This document shows positions 8,036 to 16,284 of a DNA stretch of 43,260 nucleotides, in pieces. Location of the stretch: assembly GCA_016296505.1 (NCBI GenBank), contig JAEDJD010000017.1, positions 1-43,260 of the forward strand, read 5' to 3'. A program made the translations under genes and the position numbers. Origin of the DNA: Oscillospiraceae bacterium. Its GTDB lineage: Bacteria; Bacillota; Clostridia; Oscillospirales; Ruminococcaceae. The number at the start of each line of letters is the position of its first letter. Positions within the stretch are counted from its first letter, which is position 1. Under the pieces are notes generated by a model, which saw only the letters and a list, made by a program, of their open reading frames with translations, did no database searches and was not told the origin of the DNA.

Positions 8036-9391
8036 ATGAATTCCTTTGAAGAAGTATTTGAAGCCGTCAAGGAATACTGTACGAAAGACGGAAAAGTCGG
8101 TGATGTTGCAAAGAATCTATGGCTGGATACGCTGAAGCCTGCACGTCTGGAGGGAACAGACGCAGTTTTTTATTGTTCTTCAGATTTTCAGCGCTCCGTT
8201 GTCACAAATAACTATGCCCATTTGCTGAAAGAGGGATTTACGCAGATTCTCGGATTTCCGGTTAACCTGCGCTTGATCGTTCAGGAAGGAAAAGATATTG
8301 CTGACGCCGCAGAGCAGGATCAGCAGATCGGAGAAGCACTCGAAAAAACAACAAAAGACGGCGAATATGCCTATACTTTCGATACCTTTATCGTCGGTGG
8401 CTCCAATCAGTTCGCCTACGCTGCCTGTACCAGTATCGCACGCGGCGAAGGAAATGGAAATACCTATAACCCGCTTTTTATCTATGGTCCGTCCGGACTC
8501 GGCAAAACACATTTGCTGACCGCAATCTCTCATGAAATGAGAAATCGCAATCCCGAACTCAAAATCATTTACGTGACAGGCGAAACCTTTACAAATGAAC
8601 TGATTGAAGCAATCGGTAAAAAAGACACTTCAAAATTCCATGAGAAATATCGCAGCGCAGACGTTTTGCTTGTCGATGATATCCATTTTATCAGCGGCAA
8701 GGATAGTACGCAGGAGGAATTTTTCCATACCTTCAATATTCTCCATGCTGCCGGCAAACAGATTGTCCTGACCTCTGACCGTCCGCCAAAGGATATCAAA
8801 ATTCTGGAGGATCGTATCCGCACTCGCTTTGAATCCGGTTTGATTACGGATATCTCAATGCCGGATTTTGAAACCAGAGTCGCAATCATCCGCCGCAAGG
8901 CAGAGCTTCTCGATCTCAATATTCCGGACGATGTTGCCGAATTTATTGCCAATCGTCTGAAAACAAATATCCGACAGCTTGAAGGCGCCGTCAAACGGCT
9001 CAAGGCGCTCAAAAGTCTTGCGGATTCTTCCCCCTCGCTCTCAATGGCGCAGAGCGTGATCCGCGATATTCTGACGGACGAGCAGCCAACGCCTGTGACT
9101 GTGGAGAATATTATTCAGGAGGTATCTAACCTCTACGGCGTAACGGCTGAGGATATCCGTTCAAAGAAGCGTTCACAACAGATTTCTAACGCCAGAAAGG
9201 TTGCAATTTATCTGGTGCATGATATTACGCAGATGACGCTTGCTGCAATCGGAGAAGAATTTGGCAACCGCGATCACTCTACGATTGTTTATGCGGTCAA
9301 GTATGTTGAGAAGAATATGAAGAAGGATACGAATTTGCGCGACGCCATCGAAAGCATTACGAAAACCATTCGTGACGGTTTCGGAAAATAA
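8036..9391 (+). CDS. dnaA: Chromosomal replication initiator protein DnaA
   Basis: DnaA binds DnaA boxes at oriC and melts the origin. The 451-aa protein has an N-terminal interaction domain (about residues 1-80), a linker, an AAA+ core with Walker A GPSGLGKTH and Walker B LLVDDIHF, and a C-terminal DNA-binding domain ending in the DnaA signature NRDHSTIVYA. An in-frame start at 7943 is excluded because it coincides with the transcription start; ATG 8036 begins the expected MNSFEEVFE N-terminus and lies 13 nt from AGGA, somewhat long spacing. It is followed by the box-rich gap and dnaN. Confidence 0.95.
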   Translation: MNSFEEVFEAVKEYCTKDGKVGDVAKNLWLDTLKPARLEGTDAVFYCSSDFQRSVVTNNYAHLLKEGFTQILGFPVNLRLIVQEGKDIADAAEQDQQIGEALEKTTKDGEYAYTFDTFIVGGSNQFAYAACTSIARGEGNGNTYNPLFIYGPSGLGKTHLLTAISHEMRNRNPELKIIYVTGETFTNELIEAIGKKDTSKFHEKYRSADVLLVDDIHFISGKDSTQEEFFHTFNILHAAGKQIVLTSDRPPKDIKILEDRIRTRFESGLITDISMPDFETRVAIIRRKAELLDLNIPDDVAEFIANRLKTNIRQLEGAVKRLKALKSLADSSPSLSMAQSVIRDILTDEQPTPVTVENIIQEVSNLYGVTAEDIRSKKRSQQISNARKVAIYLVHDITQMTLAAIGEEFGNRDHSTIVYAVKYVEKNMKKDTNLRDAIESITKTIRDGFGK

Positions 9392-9948
9392 CTCCGAAAG
9401 GTTTTCCACTTGTTTGTGCAAGCGTCCAAATCGTTATGAATATTTCGTTTTTTTCAAAATCAACAAGCCGGAAAATTTACAGAATGATTGCAAAGAGCAT
9501 ATGTTTGATTTTTCTGTGTTTCAACAGATGTTGAAAACTTCGTTGAAAATCAACGCCGCATTTACCGCATTTTTATGGTTTTTTGTTGCCAGATTGTGGA
9601 AAACAAGTAAATATACTCTGAGTATTCACAATTTCAACCAAGTTTTCAACAAAAATTCATTTTGTTTCCACGTTTTTCACCGTAATCGAATTGTCATAAT
9701 TTGTATTCCACTTCCCCACATTTTTTCAAATTCCCGAAGTGGAAAAAGACGCCGGATTTTGATCGGCTCGTTTCGGCGTGCATACGCGGATTTCTGACTA
9801 CTGTTTTTCCGTTTTGCACTTTTCAACTGACACGACTACTTCTTCTTATTTTACCTATTATGTTAAGATGAATATTTGCGGTCTGATTCTCAATCCGGAC
9901 ATACGAATTGTGGAAACGACTGATAATCCATGAAAGGGAATGTGATAT
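9392..9948. other. Candidate oriC: dnaA-dnaN gap rich in DnaA-box-like nonamers
   Basis: This 557-bp gap has no credible gene. It holds many nonamers close to the DnaA box: TTTTCCACT 9402-9410, TTTTCAACA on minus 9529-9537, TTTTCAACG on minus 9541-9549, TTTTCCACA on minus 9595-9603, GTATTCACA 9622-9630, TTTTCAACA 9643-9651, GTTTCCACG 9664-9672, TTCCCCACA 9712-9720, TTTTCCACT on minus 9738-9746, TTTTCAACT 9820-9828 and GTTTCCACA on minus 9909-9917. None is the exact TTATCCACA; the local form is TTTTC(C/A)AC(A/T). A pyrimidine- and AT-rich run near 9838-9862 could be a melting site. A dnaN promoter should also lie here but I could not pick one with confidence. Confidence 0.7.
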
Positions 9949-11058
9949 ATGAAATTTACCTGTCAGAAATCAGAGCTCTGTGATGTGCTGCCAAATGTTG
10001 CAAAAGCGGCAAGCGCGAAAACACCGATGGAAGCGCTGAGTGCAATTTGTCTTCGCGCTTATGGTCAGGAACTGGAACTGACCGGTTATGATTTGGAATT
10101 TGGTATCCGGACGCAAATTCCGGCAACCGTCGAGGAGGAAGGCATCGTTCTTGCAAATAGCCGCTTGTTTTCCGAATTGGTTCGCAGAATGCCGGATGGG
10201 GTTTTACAAATTGAAATTGACGAACACCTCAAAATTACAATTACCGGCGGCGGTACATTCTGTCAACTTCCGGGTATGCGCGCGGATGAATATCCTGATC
10301 TGCCCGATATTGAACAAAAGCAGGGCGCGGTGATTCCGCAGAATCTGCTGAAAAATATGATCGACCAGACAATCTATGCCGTTTCATTGGATGAAACAAA
10401 ACCGATCTTTACCGGCGAATTGATTGAAATGGCTGAAGATGTGCTGAATATTGTTGCGCTCGATAATTATCGTATGGCGCTCCGGACGGAACCGCTTGTC
10501 GGTCAGGCGCCGATGAAGTTTGTCGTTCCGGCAAAAGCGCTCCGTGAAATTGAGCATTTGCTTTCCGATGACGAGAAAAACGAAAATCCATGCAAAATCC
10601 GTCTTGACCAACATCACGCAATGTTTGAAATCGGAAATTATATCGTTTATACCAGATTGCTCGCCGGCGATTTTATCAACTATCGCCGCAGTATTCCGGA
10701 GAACGCAAAAACTGAGGTCACGCTCAGTCGGCGCGATCTGATGGAGAGTCTTGAGCGCTGCGGTCTGCTGATTTCAGAGAAGAATAAGACCGCTGTACGC
10801 TTTCAGTTTGAGGAAGATCGTATCATGATTAGCTGCCAGAATGTTGTCGGCAGCGTCGATGACCAGATTTCCTGCGATATGACCGGTGAAAAAATGGTGA
10901 TTGGTTTCAATAATCGTTATCTGCTCGACGCAGTTCGTGCTGTACAGAGCGATAAGGTGCGTATTTTTTTGACGGCTGCCGATCGCGCTGTCAAGATTAT
11001 GGAAGCGGACGGCGATGGCTCAGTCGCAATTATCATGCCGGTTCAGGTTCGGAGATAA
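9949..11058 (+). CDS. dnaN: DNA polymerase III sliding clamp (beta subunit)
   Basis: DnaN forms the dimeric ring that tethers the replicative polymerase to DNA. The 369-aa length and three-repeat clamp architecture (roughly residues 1-125, 126-245, 246-369) match the family. Family-like segments include the N-terminal MKFTCQKSEL, the PDLPDI stretch near 120 and the C-terminal AIIMPVQVRR, which resembles the usual clamp ending with MPMR/MPV. AAAGGGAA at about 9933-9940 supports the start. It follows the candidate origin and is 21 bp from the S4-domain gene, indicating one operon with recF. Confidence 0.95.
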   Translation: MKFTCQKSELCDVLPNVAKAASAKTPMEALSAICLRAYGQELELTGYDLEFGIRTQIPATVEEEGIVLANSRLFSELVRRMPDGVLQIEIDEHLKITITGGGTFCQLPGMRADEYPDLPDIEQKQGAVIPQNLLKNMIDQTIYAVSLDETKPIFTGELIEMAEDVLNIVALDNYRMALRTEPLVGQAPMKFVVPAKALREIEHLLSDDEKNENPCKIRLDQHHAMFEIGNYIVYTRLLAGDFINYRRSIPENAKTEVTLSRRDLMESLERCGLLISEKNKTAVRFQFEEDRIMISCQNVVGSVDDQISCDMTGEKMVIGFNNRYLLDAVRAVQSDKVRIFLTAADRAVKIMEADGDGSVAIIMPVQVRR

Positions 11059-11079
11059 GTTTATTTTCGGGAGAATGCT

Positions 11080-11310
11080 ATGGAAATCATGCATATTGAC
11101 ATCAAAACACCGTTTATTAAGCTGGAACAGCTCATGAAGCTTTCCGGTCTGACCGATACGGGCGGACTGGCAAAGGAAATCATTCAGAACGGTATTGTCA
11201 AAGTGAACGACGAGGTCTGTACGATGCGCGGAAAAAAAATCCGAAATGGCGACCGCGTTACTGTAGAAGGCTACGAAGTGATTGTATCTGCTCCGGCAGA
11301 TGATACGTGA
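11080..11310 (+). CDS. yaaA: S4-domain RNA-binding protein, YaaA/RlbA type
   Basis: The 76-aa protein is a single S4 RNA-binding domain, with the typical IKLEQLMKLSG start, a GLAKEII helix, GIVKVN and a RGKKIRNGD turn. In Firmicutes this gene sits between dnaN and recF, exactly as here. It has been linked to ribosome-associated RNA binding; its precise role is unclear to me. Its TGA is followed directly by the recF ATG with no gap, so translation is probably coupled. Confidence 0.88.
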   Translation: MEIMHIDIKTPFIKLEQLMKLSGLTDTGGLAKEIIQNGIVKVNDEVCTMRGKKIRNGDRVTVEGYEVIVSAPADDT

Positions 11311-12447
11311 ATGCGTGTATTATCTTTGAAAGCGGAAGGATTCCGCAATCTGAAAGCCGTCAGCATGACAGCGCATCCGGAACGGAATCTGATATTCGGC
11401 AATAATGCGCAGGGTAAAACCAATTTGCTTGAAGCGATTTGGTCTTGTACAGGCTGCCGCAGCTTCCGCGGTGCAAAGGAGAAGGATTATCTGCAATTAC
11501 AGGCGCAGGCTATGCATATCCGACTCAGCTTTGAAAATAGCCGCAGAGTGCAGGAAATCCAGATTCATATGGCGCGCGGCGACGGGAAACAAAAAAAAAT
11601 TCTGCTCAATCATGTTCCGCTGAAAGGCGGCAGCGGATTGTTTTCGCAGTTTCAATGCGTTGTCTTTTCACCGGATGATCGGGAACTGATTCGCTCCGGA
11701 CCAGAAAAACGACGCAGTTTCATGGATATGTGCGGTTCACAGCTTACGCCTGCTATGCTCGGATGTATTCGGCGCTTCGATCAGTTGACTGCACAGCGCA
11801 ATGCCGTCTTGAAACAGATTCAGCTTGGCAAAGCGTCAAAACGTGATCTTGCCGATTGGGATTTTCAGCTTGCTGCGCACGGCAGTCTGCTGACCTGTCT
11901 GCGCTATGCGTATATCAGAAAGCTTGCGGCAGTTTGTGAACAGCTTTATGGCACCATTACTGACGGCAAAGAAAAACTTTCTGTCAAATATCGCTCTAAT
12001 CTGTTTCGGAATTCGGAAATACCGGAAAAGCCGACAACCGATATGCAGCAATATTATTATGCGCAGCTCCAGAAGTCTGCGGATGATGATATCCGGCTCG
12101 GATTTACTGCAAAGGGTGCCGGCAGAGATGATTTTTCCTGTAAGATCGGTGGATTATCCGTTCGGGAGTTTGGTTCGCAGGGTCAGCAGAAAAGTACCGC
12201 TTTGGTGCTGAAGCTCGCACAGGCGGCGGTTTTCTATGAACAAAAGGATGAAACGCCGATTATTTTGCTTGATGATGTTATGGGTGAACTGGACGCGCAA
12301 CGGCAGAAACTCGTTTATGATATCGTCGGTGATATGCAGATTTTTTTGACGACGCCGCAACCGGAATCAGTTGGACAATTCGGCAAAGGCGCAGTATTTT
12401 GCATTGATAACGGCTTGCTGACGGAAAAAACGGCTGAACAGCAATAA
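11311..12447 (+). CDS. recF: DNA repair and recombination ATPase RecF
   Basis: RecF is an SMC-like ATPase that helps load RecA at single-strand gaps and stalled forks with RecO and RecR. The 378-aa protein has Walker A GNNAQGKTN near residue 31, the ABC-type signature region around FGSQGQQKS near 290, and Walker B LLDDVMGELD near 325. Length fits the family. It begins immediately after the S4-domain stop and is 11 bp from remB. Confidence 0.94.
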   Translation: MRVLSLKAEGFRNLKAVSMTAHPERNLIFGNNAQGKTNLLEAIWSCTGCRSFRGAKEKDYLQLQAQAMHIRLSFENSRRVQEIQIHMARGDGKQKKILLNHVPLKGGSGLFSQFQCVVFSPDDRELIRSGPEKRRSFMDMCGSQLTPAMLGCIRRFDQLTAQRNAVLKQIQLGKASKRDLADWDFQLAAHGSLLTCLRYAYIRKLAAVCEQLYGTITDGKEKLSVKYRSNLFRNSEIPEKPTTDMQQYYYAQLQKSADDDIRLGFTAKGAGRDDFSCKIGGLSVREFGSQGQQKSTALVLKLAQAAVFYEQKDETPIILLDDVMGELDAQRQKLVYDIVGDMQIFLTTPQPESVGQFGKGAVFCIDNGLLTEKTAEQQ

Positions 12448-12458
12448 GGAGAACTGCG

Positions 12459-12713
12459 ATGTATATTCATCTCGGTGAGCAAATTTCAATCAATGATACA
12501 ACGGTAATCGGTATATTTGATATCGAAAATACGACGATCGGTTCGGATACGCGAGCGTATCTGAGCAGACTCGAAAAAGAAGGAAACGCAGTCAATGTTT
12601 CGACGGAAATGCCGAAAAGCTTTGTTGTTTGCATTGAAAACGGTGTAGAGGTCGCTTACATTTCCTCGATTTCCGTATCTACATTGCGCAAACGTGCGCT
12701 GACTATGTTCTGA
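12459..12713 (+). CDS. remB: RemB-like DUF370 regulator
   Basis: This 84-aa protein matches the DUF370/RemB (YaaB) family by sequence style (MYIHLGEQ, GIFDIENTT, SSISVSTLRKR) and by the conserved position between recF and gyrB. RemA and RemB take part in control of extracellular matrix genes in Bacillus; the role in Clostridia is less clear. The ribosome site AAGGAG lies about 7 nt before the ATG. The 78 bp to gyrB contain no clear terminator. Confidence 0.88.
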   Translation: MYIHLGEQISINDTTVIGIFDIENTTIGSDTRAYLSRLEKEGNAVNVSTEMPKSFVVCIENGVEVAYISSISVSTLRKRALTMF

Positions 12714-12791
12714 ATATGATAATTTCACGAATCTGGTGAATTTTGGTCTCAGATTCTGATTGATAAAAATAATAAATCCCGGAGGCAAATC

Positions 12792-14744
12792 ATGATGGAT
12801 AATGAAGAAATGCTGACAAAAATGCCTGTACAGGGCGATTATGACGAAAATCAGATTCAGGTTCTGGAAGGCTTAGAAGCAGTCCGGAAGCGTCCGGGTA
12901 TGTATATCGGTACAACAGGCGCGGGCGGTTTGCACCATCTGGTTTATGAAATTGTGGATAACTCGATTGACGAGGCGCTTTCAGGCTATTGCACCGAAAT
13001 TAAGGTCGAGATCCTTGATGGCGATGTGATTCGCGTGACCGATAACGGCAGAGGTATTCCGGTTGGTATGCATCCGAAGGAGAAAATTTCTGCTGCAACC
13101 GTCGTATTTACGGTGCTGCACGCTGGCGGAAAATTTGGCGGCGGCGGCTATAAGGTCGCTGGCGGTCTGCATGGCGTCGGCGCCTCGGTTGTCAATGCGC
13201 TGTCCGAATGGCTGGAGCTTACCGTCTGGGATGGTAAACATAGCTATTTTCAGAGATTTGAGCGCGGAAAGTATGATAAACAGCTCGAAATGACCGGCGA
13301 TACCGAGCGTCACGGTACTTCCGTTACCTTTAAGCCTGACCCGGAAATCTTTGAGGAAACAACTGTTTTTGATTATGAGATTCTGTTGAAGCGTATGCGC
13401 GAGCAGGCGTTTCTGAATGCAGAGCTGACTATAGAGATCGAAGATAAACGCTATCCGGAAGAAGAACGCCACGAGATTTTCTGCTATGAGGGCGGTATCC
13501 GACAGTTTATTGAGCATATCCACAAAATCCGCGGTCTGGATCCGCTTTCTGATCAGGTTATTTATTTCAATGGCAAAAAGGATGACAATTCCGTTGAAAT
13601 TGCAATGCAATATAATGACAGCTATAACGAAGTCATTATGTCTTTTGCAAATAATGTTCATACAATCGACGGCGGCGTACATGAGGTTGGTTTCCGCAAT
13701 GCATTGACAAAAACAATCAATGAATATGGAAAAAAATTCGGTTTGCTGAAGGATGACGCTAAGCTCATGGGCGAGGACGTCCGAGAGGGTTTGACTGCAA
13801 TTATTTCCGTTAAGCTAACAGACTGTCAGTTTGAGAGTCAGACTAAGGTAAAGCTCGGAAATCCAGAGATTAAGCCGTTTGTCGAGCAGGTTGTCTGCCA
13901 GAAGCTTATGGATTATCTCGAAGAAAATCCAACGATCGCTGCCGCAATTTTTGAAAAATCACAGGCTGCACAGCGTGCACGTGAAGCAGCGAAAAAAGCG
14001 CGTGAAACTGCTAGACGTAAATCTGCAATGGAATCGGCTTCTCTGCCGGGTAAGCTTGCGGACTGCTCGGAACGCGATATCGAATTTACCGAAATCTATA
14101 TCGTTGAGGGAGATTCCGCAGGCGGTTCTGCGAAAGAAGGCAGAGACAGACGCTATCAGGCGATTCTGCCGCTTTGGGGTAAAATGCTCAATGTCGAGCG
14201 CGTCCGGATCGACAAAGTTTACGGAAATGATAAGCTCCAGCCTGTCGTAACAGCGCTCGGTACCTCGTTTGGAGAGGATTTTGATATCACCAAACTGCGC
14301 TATGGTAAAGTTATTATTATGGCGGACGCCGATGTGGACGGCTGCCATATTCGCACATTGCTTCTGACATTCTTTTTCCGGTTCATGCGGCCGCTGATCG
14401 AAAATGGAAACGTCTATATCGCACAGCCGCCACTGTTCCGCGTGACAAAGGGAAAAACACATAAATACGCATTCAGCGATGAAGAACGCGATCAATATAT
14501 CGCAGAACTTTCTGCAAACGGTTCCAAACCGGATGTGCAGCGCTATAAGGGTCTTGGTGAAATGGATCCGGTGCAGCTTTGGGAAACAACTATGGATCCC
14601 GAAACGCGTACAATGATTCAGGTTACTATGGACGATGCGATGAAAGCAGATGAGATTTTCTCAATTCTGATGGGAGATAAGGTTCAGCCGCGCCGCGCAT
14701 TTATCGAATCAAATGCAAAATATGCGGTCAATCTGGACGTCTGA
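12792..14744 (+). CDS. gyrB: DNA gyrase subunit B
   Basis: GyrB supplies the ATPase and TOPRIM parts of DNA gyrase, which introduces negative supercoils. The 650-aa protein has the GHKL ATPase domain (VDNSIDEAL near 55, DNGRGIPV near 82, GGLHGVGASVVNAL near 125), a transducer, and the TOPRIM domain with EGDSAGG near 440 and DADVDG near 513. The motif after EGDSAGG reads ILPLWGKMLNVE where many gyrases have ILPLRGKILNVE. CGGAGG about 6 nt upstream supports the start. The C-terminus NAKYAVNLDV is the normal end. Confidence 0.96.
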   Translation: MMDNEEMLTKMPVQGDYDENQIQVLEGLEAVRKRPGMYIGTTGAGGLHHLVYEIVDNSIDEALSGYCTEIKVEILDGDVIRVTDNGRGIPVGMHPKEKISAATVVFTVLHAGGKFGGGGYKVAGGLHGVGASVVNALSEWLELTVWDGKHSYFQRFERGKYDKQLEMTGDTERHGTSVTFKPDPEIFEETTVFDYEILLKRMREQAFLNAELTIEIEDKRYPEEERHEIFCYEGGIRQFIEHIHKIRGLDPLSDQVIYFNGKKDDNSVEIAMQYNDSYNEVIMSFANNVHTIDGGVHEVGFRNALTKTINEYGKKFGLLKDDAKLMGEDVREGLTAIISVKLTDCQFESQTKVKLGNPEIKPFVEQVVCQKLMDYLEENPTIAAAIFEKSQAAQRAREAAKKARETARRKSAMESASLPGKLADCSERDIEFTEIYIVEGDSAGGSAKEGRDRRYQAILPLWGKMLNVERVRIDKVYGNDKLQPVVTALGTSFGEDFDITKLRYGKVIIMADADVDGCHIRTLLLTFFFRFMRPLIENGNVYIAQPPLFRVTKGKTHKYAFSDEERDQYIAELSANGSKPDVQRYKGLGEMDPVQLWETTMDPETRTMIQVTMDDAMKADEIFSILMGDKVQPRRAFIESNAKYAVNLDV

Positions 14745-14759
14745 TCCGAAAGGGTTTAT

Positions 14760-15629
14760 ATGGAAAAAGAAAAAAAACTCCTCTCCGTGCAATGTAAGTT
14801 GAATGACGGAGATTTTGAGGATGTCTTTCGTATTTATAACGAAACGGAAAAAACAAGCGATAAGCGTTTTGGACTGGTTACCTGCGGTATTCTGATCGCA
14901 GCCTGCATTTTTATGACGGTTATCACCAAGAATATTACATTCGTATTCTATGGCGTCGCTTGTCTGGTGATCAGTATTTCGTATTATCTGGTGCCGGTCA
15001 ATAAAAAATTTATTGCGACAAATAAACTGCAATTCGGCGAATGGCGTGAAATTTCTTTCTATCCGCATTCGGTTTCAACAATAGAAATCTTTGAAAAAAA
15101 TGAAACTGCGGAAATGGAAGAAGAAGAAATTGAAGAAGCAACTACTTCGATTTCTACAAATGTTCTGATTGCATATGAAAATATGCGCGGATTCCTTTTT
15201 GCAGAGCATAAGATTGTAAATCAGTTTATATATATTCCGAAGCGCGAGCTTTCGCGACAGACGATTGCTGCGATTCAGGATTTTGCGCAGAATAATTGTT
15301 CCGGCGGATATCAGCTTCTGGAAGGGAAATCTATGCTGATGGATGAAGACGCGCCGATTACAGAAAAAGAAGACGATGATACTTCAAAAACCTCAAAGCT
15401 TTGCGATCAGTATTACGGGGTGAAAAAATTGCGTCTGTATGACGCGGATGGAAATAGAGTCGATATGGACGATGATGATTCCGAGGATTTCTCCGCAAAT
15501 GATGCAGATGATACGCTCGATGGAGCATATACCGAACGAATCAATGCGCCGGAACTGGATATCGAGGACGCATATCATAGCATCATCGCAGAGGATGAGG
15601 AAGAAACGGAGGAACAGGCGGATGCATAA
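14760..15629 (+). CDS. YcxB-like membrane protein, first of a tandem pair
   Basis: The 289-aa product has a short cytosolic start, two adjacent membrane helices (about residues 40-60 and 62-82), and a beta-rich region containing FLFAEHKIVNQFIYIPKRELS, the kind of ending seen in YcxB-like proteins. An acidic low-complexity tail of about 90 residues, rich in Asp and Glu, follows. It lies 15 bp after gyrB and overlaps the next gene by 8 bp, so it is in the gyrase operon. Function is unknown. The ribosome site is GAAAGGG. Confidence 0.65.
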   Translation: MEKEKKLLSVQCKLNDGDFEDVFRIYNETEKTSDKRFGLVTCGILIAACIFMTVITKNITFVFYGVACLVISISYYLVPVNKKFIATNKLQFGEWREISFYPHSVSTIEIFEKNETAEMEEEEIEEATTSISTNVLIAYENMRGFLFAEHKIVNQFIYIPKRELSRQTIAAIQDFAQNNCSGGYQLLEGKSMLMDEDAPITEKEDDDTSKTSKLCDQYYGVKKLRLYDADGNRVDMDDDDSEDFSANDADDTLDGAYTERINAPELDIEDAYHSIIAEDEEETEEQADA

Positions 15630-16254
15630 AAAGGATGTTCCTGTTATCAGCCGCAGTTATCATATTCCGCTGGCGATGTTTGATGACGCATTTCGGAATT
15701 TTCAGAAAAAACACGTATTTCCTGTAAATATTTTGCTGACTGTCGTGCTGCTTGCAATTGCGGGCGTCTATATTCGTGCGGCTATCGTGGATAACAGCAA
15801 AACGCTTGTCTATTTGCTGATTGTCGCCTGCTTTGCAATTATTCTGGTGCGCTGGTATAAGACGTTCAGACTGCGCCGTGCCGTACATGACGCGCTGAAA
15901 GAAATTGAATCGGATACGTATACGGTCAGCATATTTGAAGATGGGCTTGTCATCCACACAGAAGATGAAAAATCTGTTGAAACTGCGGAGAATCCTGAGC
16001 GTGAAGCGCTCCCTGCGGAATCCGATGCGCAGCAGTCTTCTGACGGAAACGGTTTTCAACAGATTTTTCCAGAAGAGTCTGTGCAGACAGAAACGATACA
16101 GGATACGGAAATTACATTCGGTCCTGATGTGAAAATCTACGATTTTCCGGATTATTTTATGGTGTATCTGGTGAAGCAGAATTTTTATGTGATTCCGAAA
16201 AAGGTTTTTTCTGCGGATGAACTCGAAACGCTGAAAAAATTGTTTCACATATAA
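15622..16254 (+). CDS. YcxB-like membrane protein, second of a tandem pair
   Basis: The 210-aa product repeats the design of its neighbour: an N-terminal stalk with MFDDAFRNFQ, two membrane helices (about residues 35-57 and 60-78), an acidic Ser/Glu-rich insert, and a final DYFMVYLVKQNFYVIPKKVFS segment that aligns with the FLFAEH...YIPKRELS region of the first gene. The start is ATG 15622, 9 nt after GGAGG; longer upstream readings lie within the acidic tail of the previous gene. The pair probably arose by duplication and may interact; the function is unknown. Confidence 0.65.
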   Translation: MHKKDVPVISRSYHIPLAMFDDAFRNFQKKHVFPVNILLTVVLLAIAGVYIRAAIVDNSKTLVYLLIVACFAIILVRWYKTFRLRRAVHDALKEIESDTYTVSIFEDGLVIHTEDEKSVETAENPEREALPAESDAQQSSDGNGFQQIFPEESVQTETIQDTEITFGPDVKIYDFPDYFMVYLVKQNFYVIPKKVFSADELETLKKLFHI

Positions 16255-16284
16255 ATTTTACGAGAATGAAGGAGGAGAAAACCT

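Noticed and set aside
9372..9797. A 141-aa plus-strand reading frame across the dnaA-dnaN gap
   Set aside because: It starts inside dnaA without a ribosome site, has a biased Phe/Asn/Lys content from AT-rich DNA, and coincides with the DnaA-box-like sites.
12981..13682. A 233-aa frame antisense to gyrB
   Set aside because: No ribosome site or motif; gyrB is unmistakable on the other strand.
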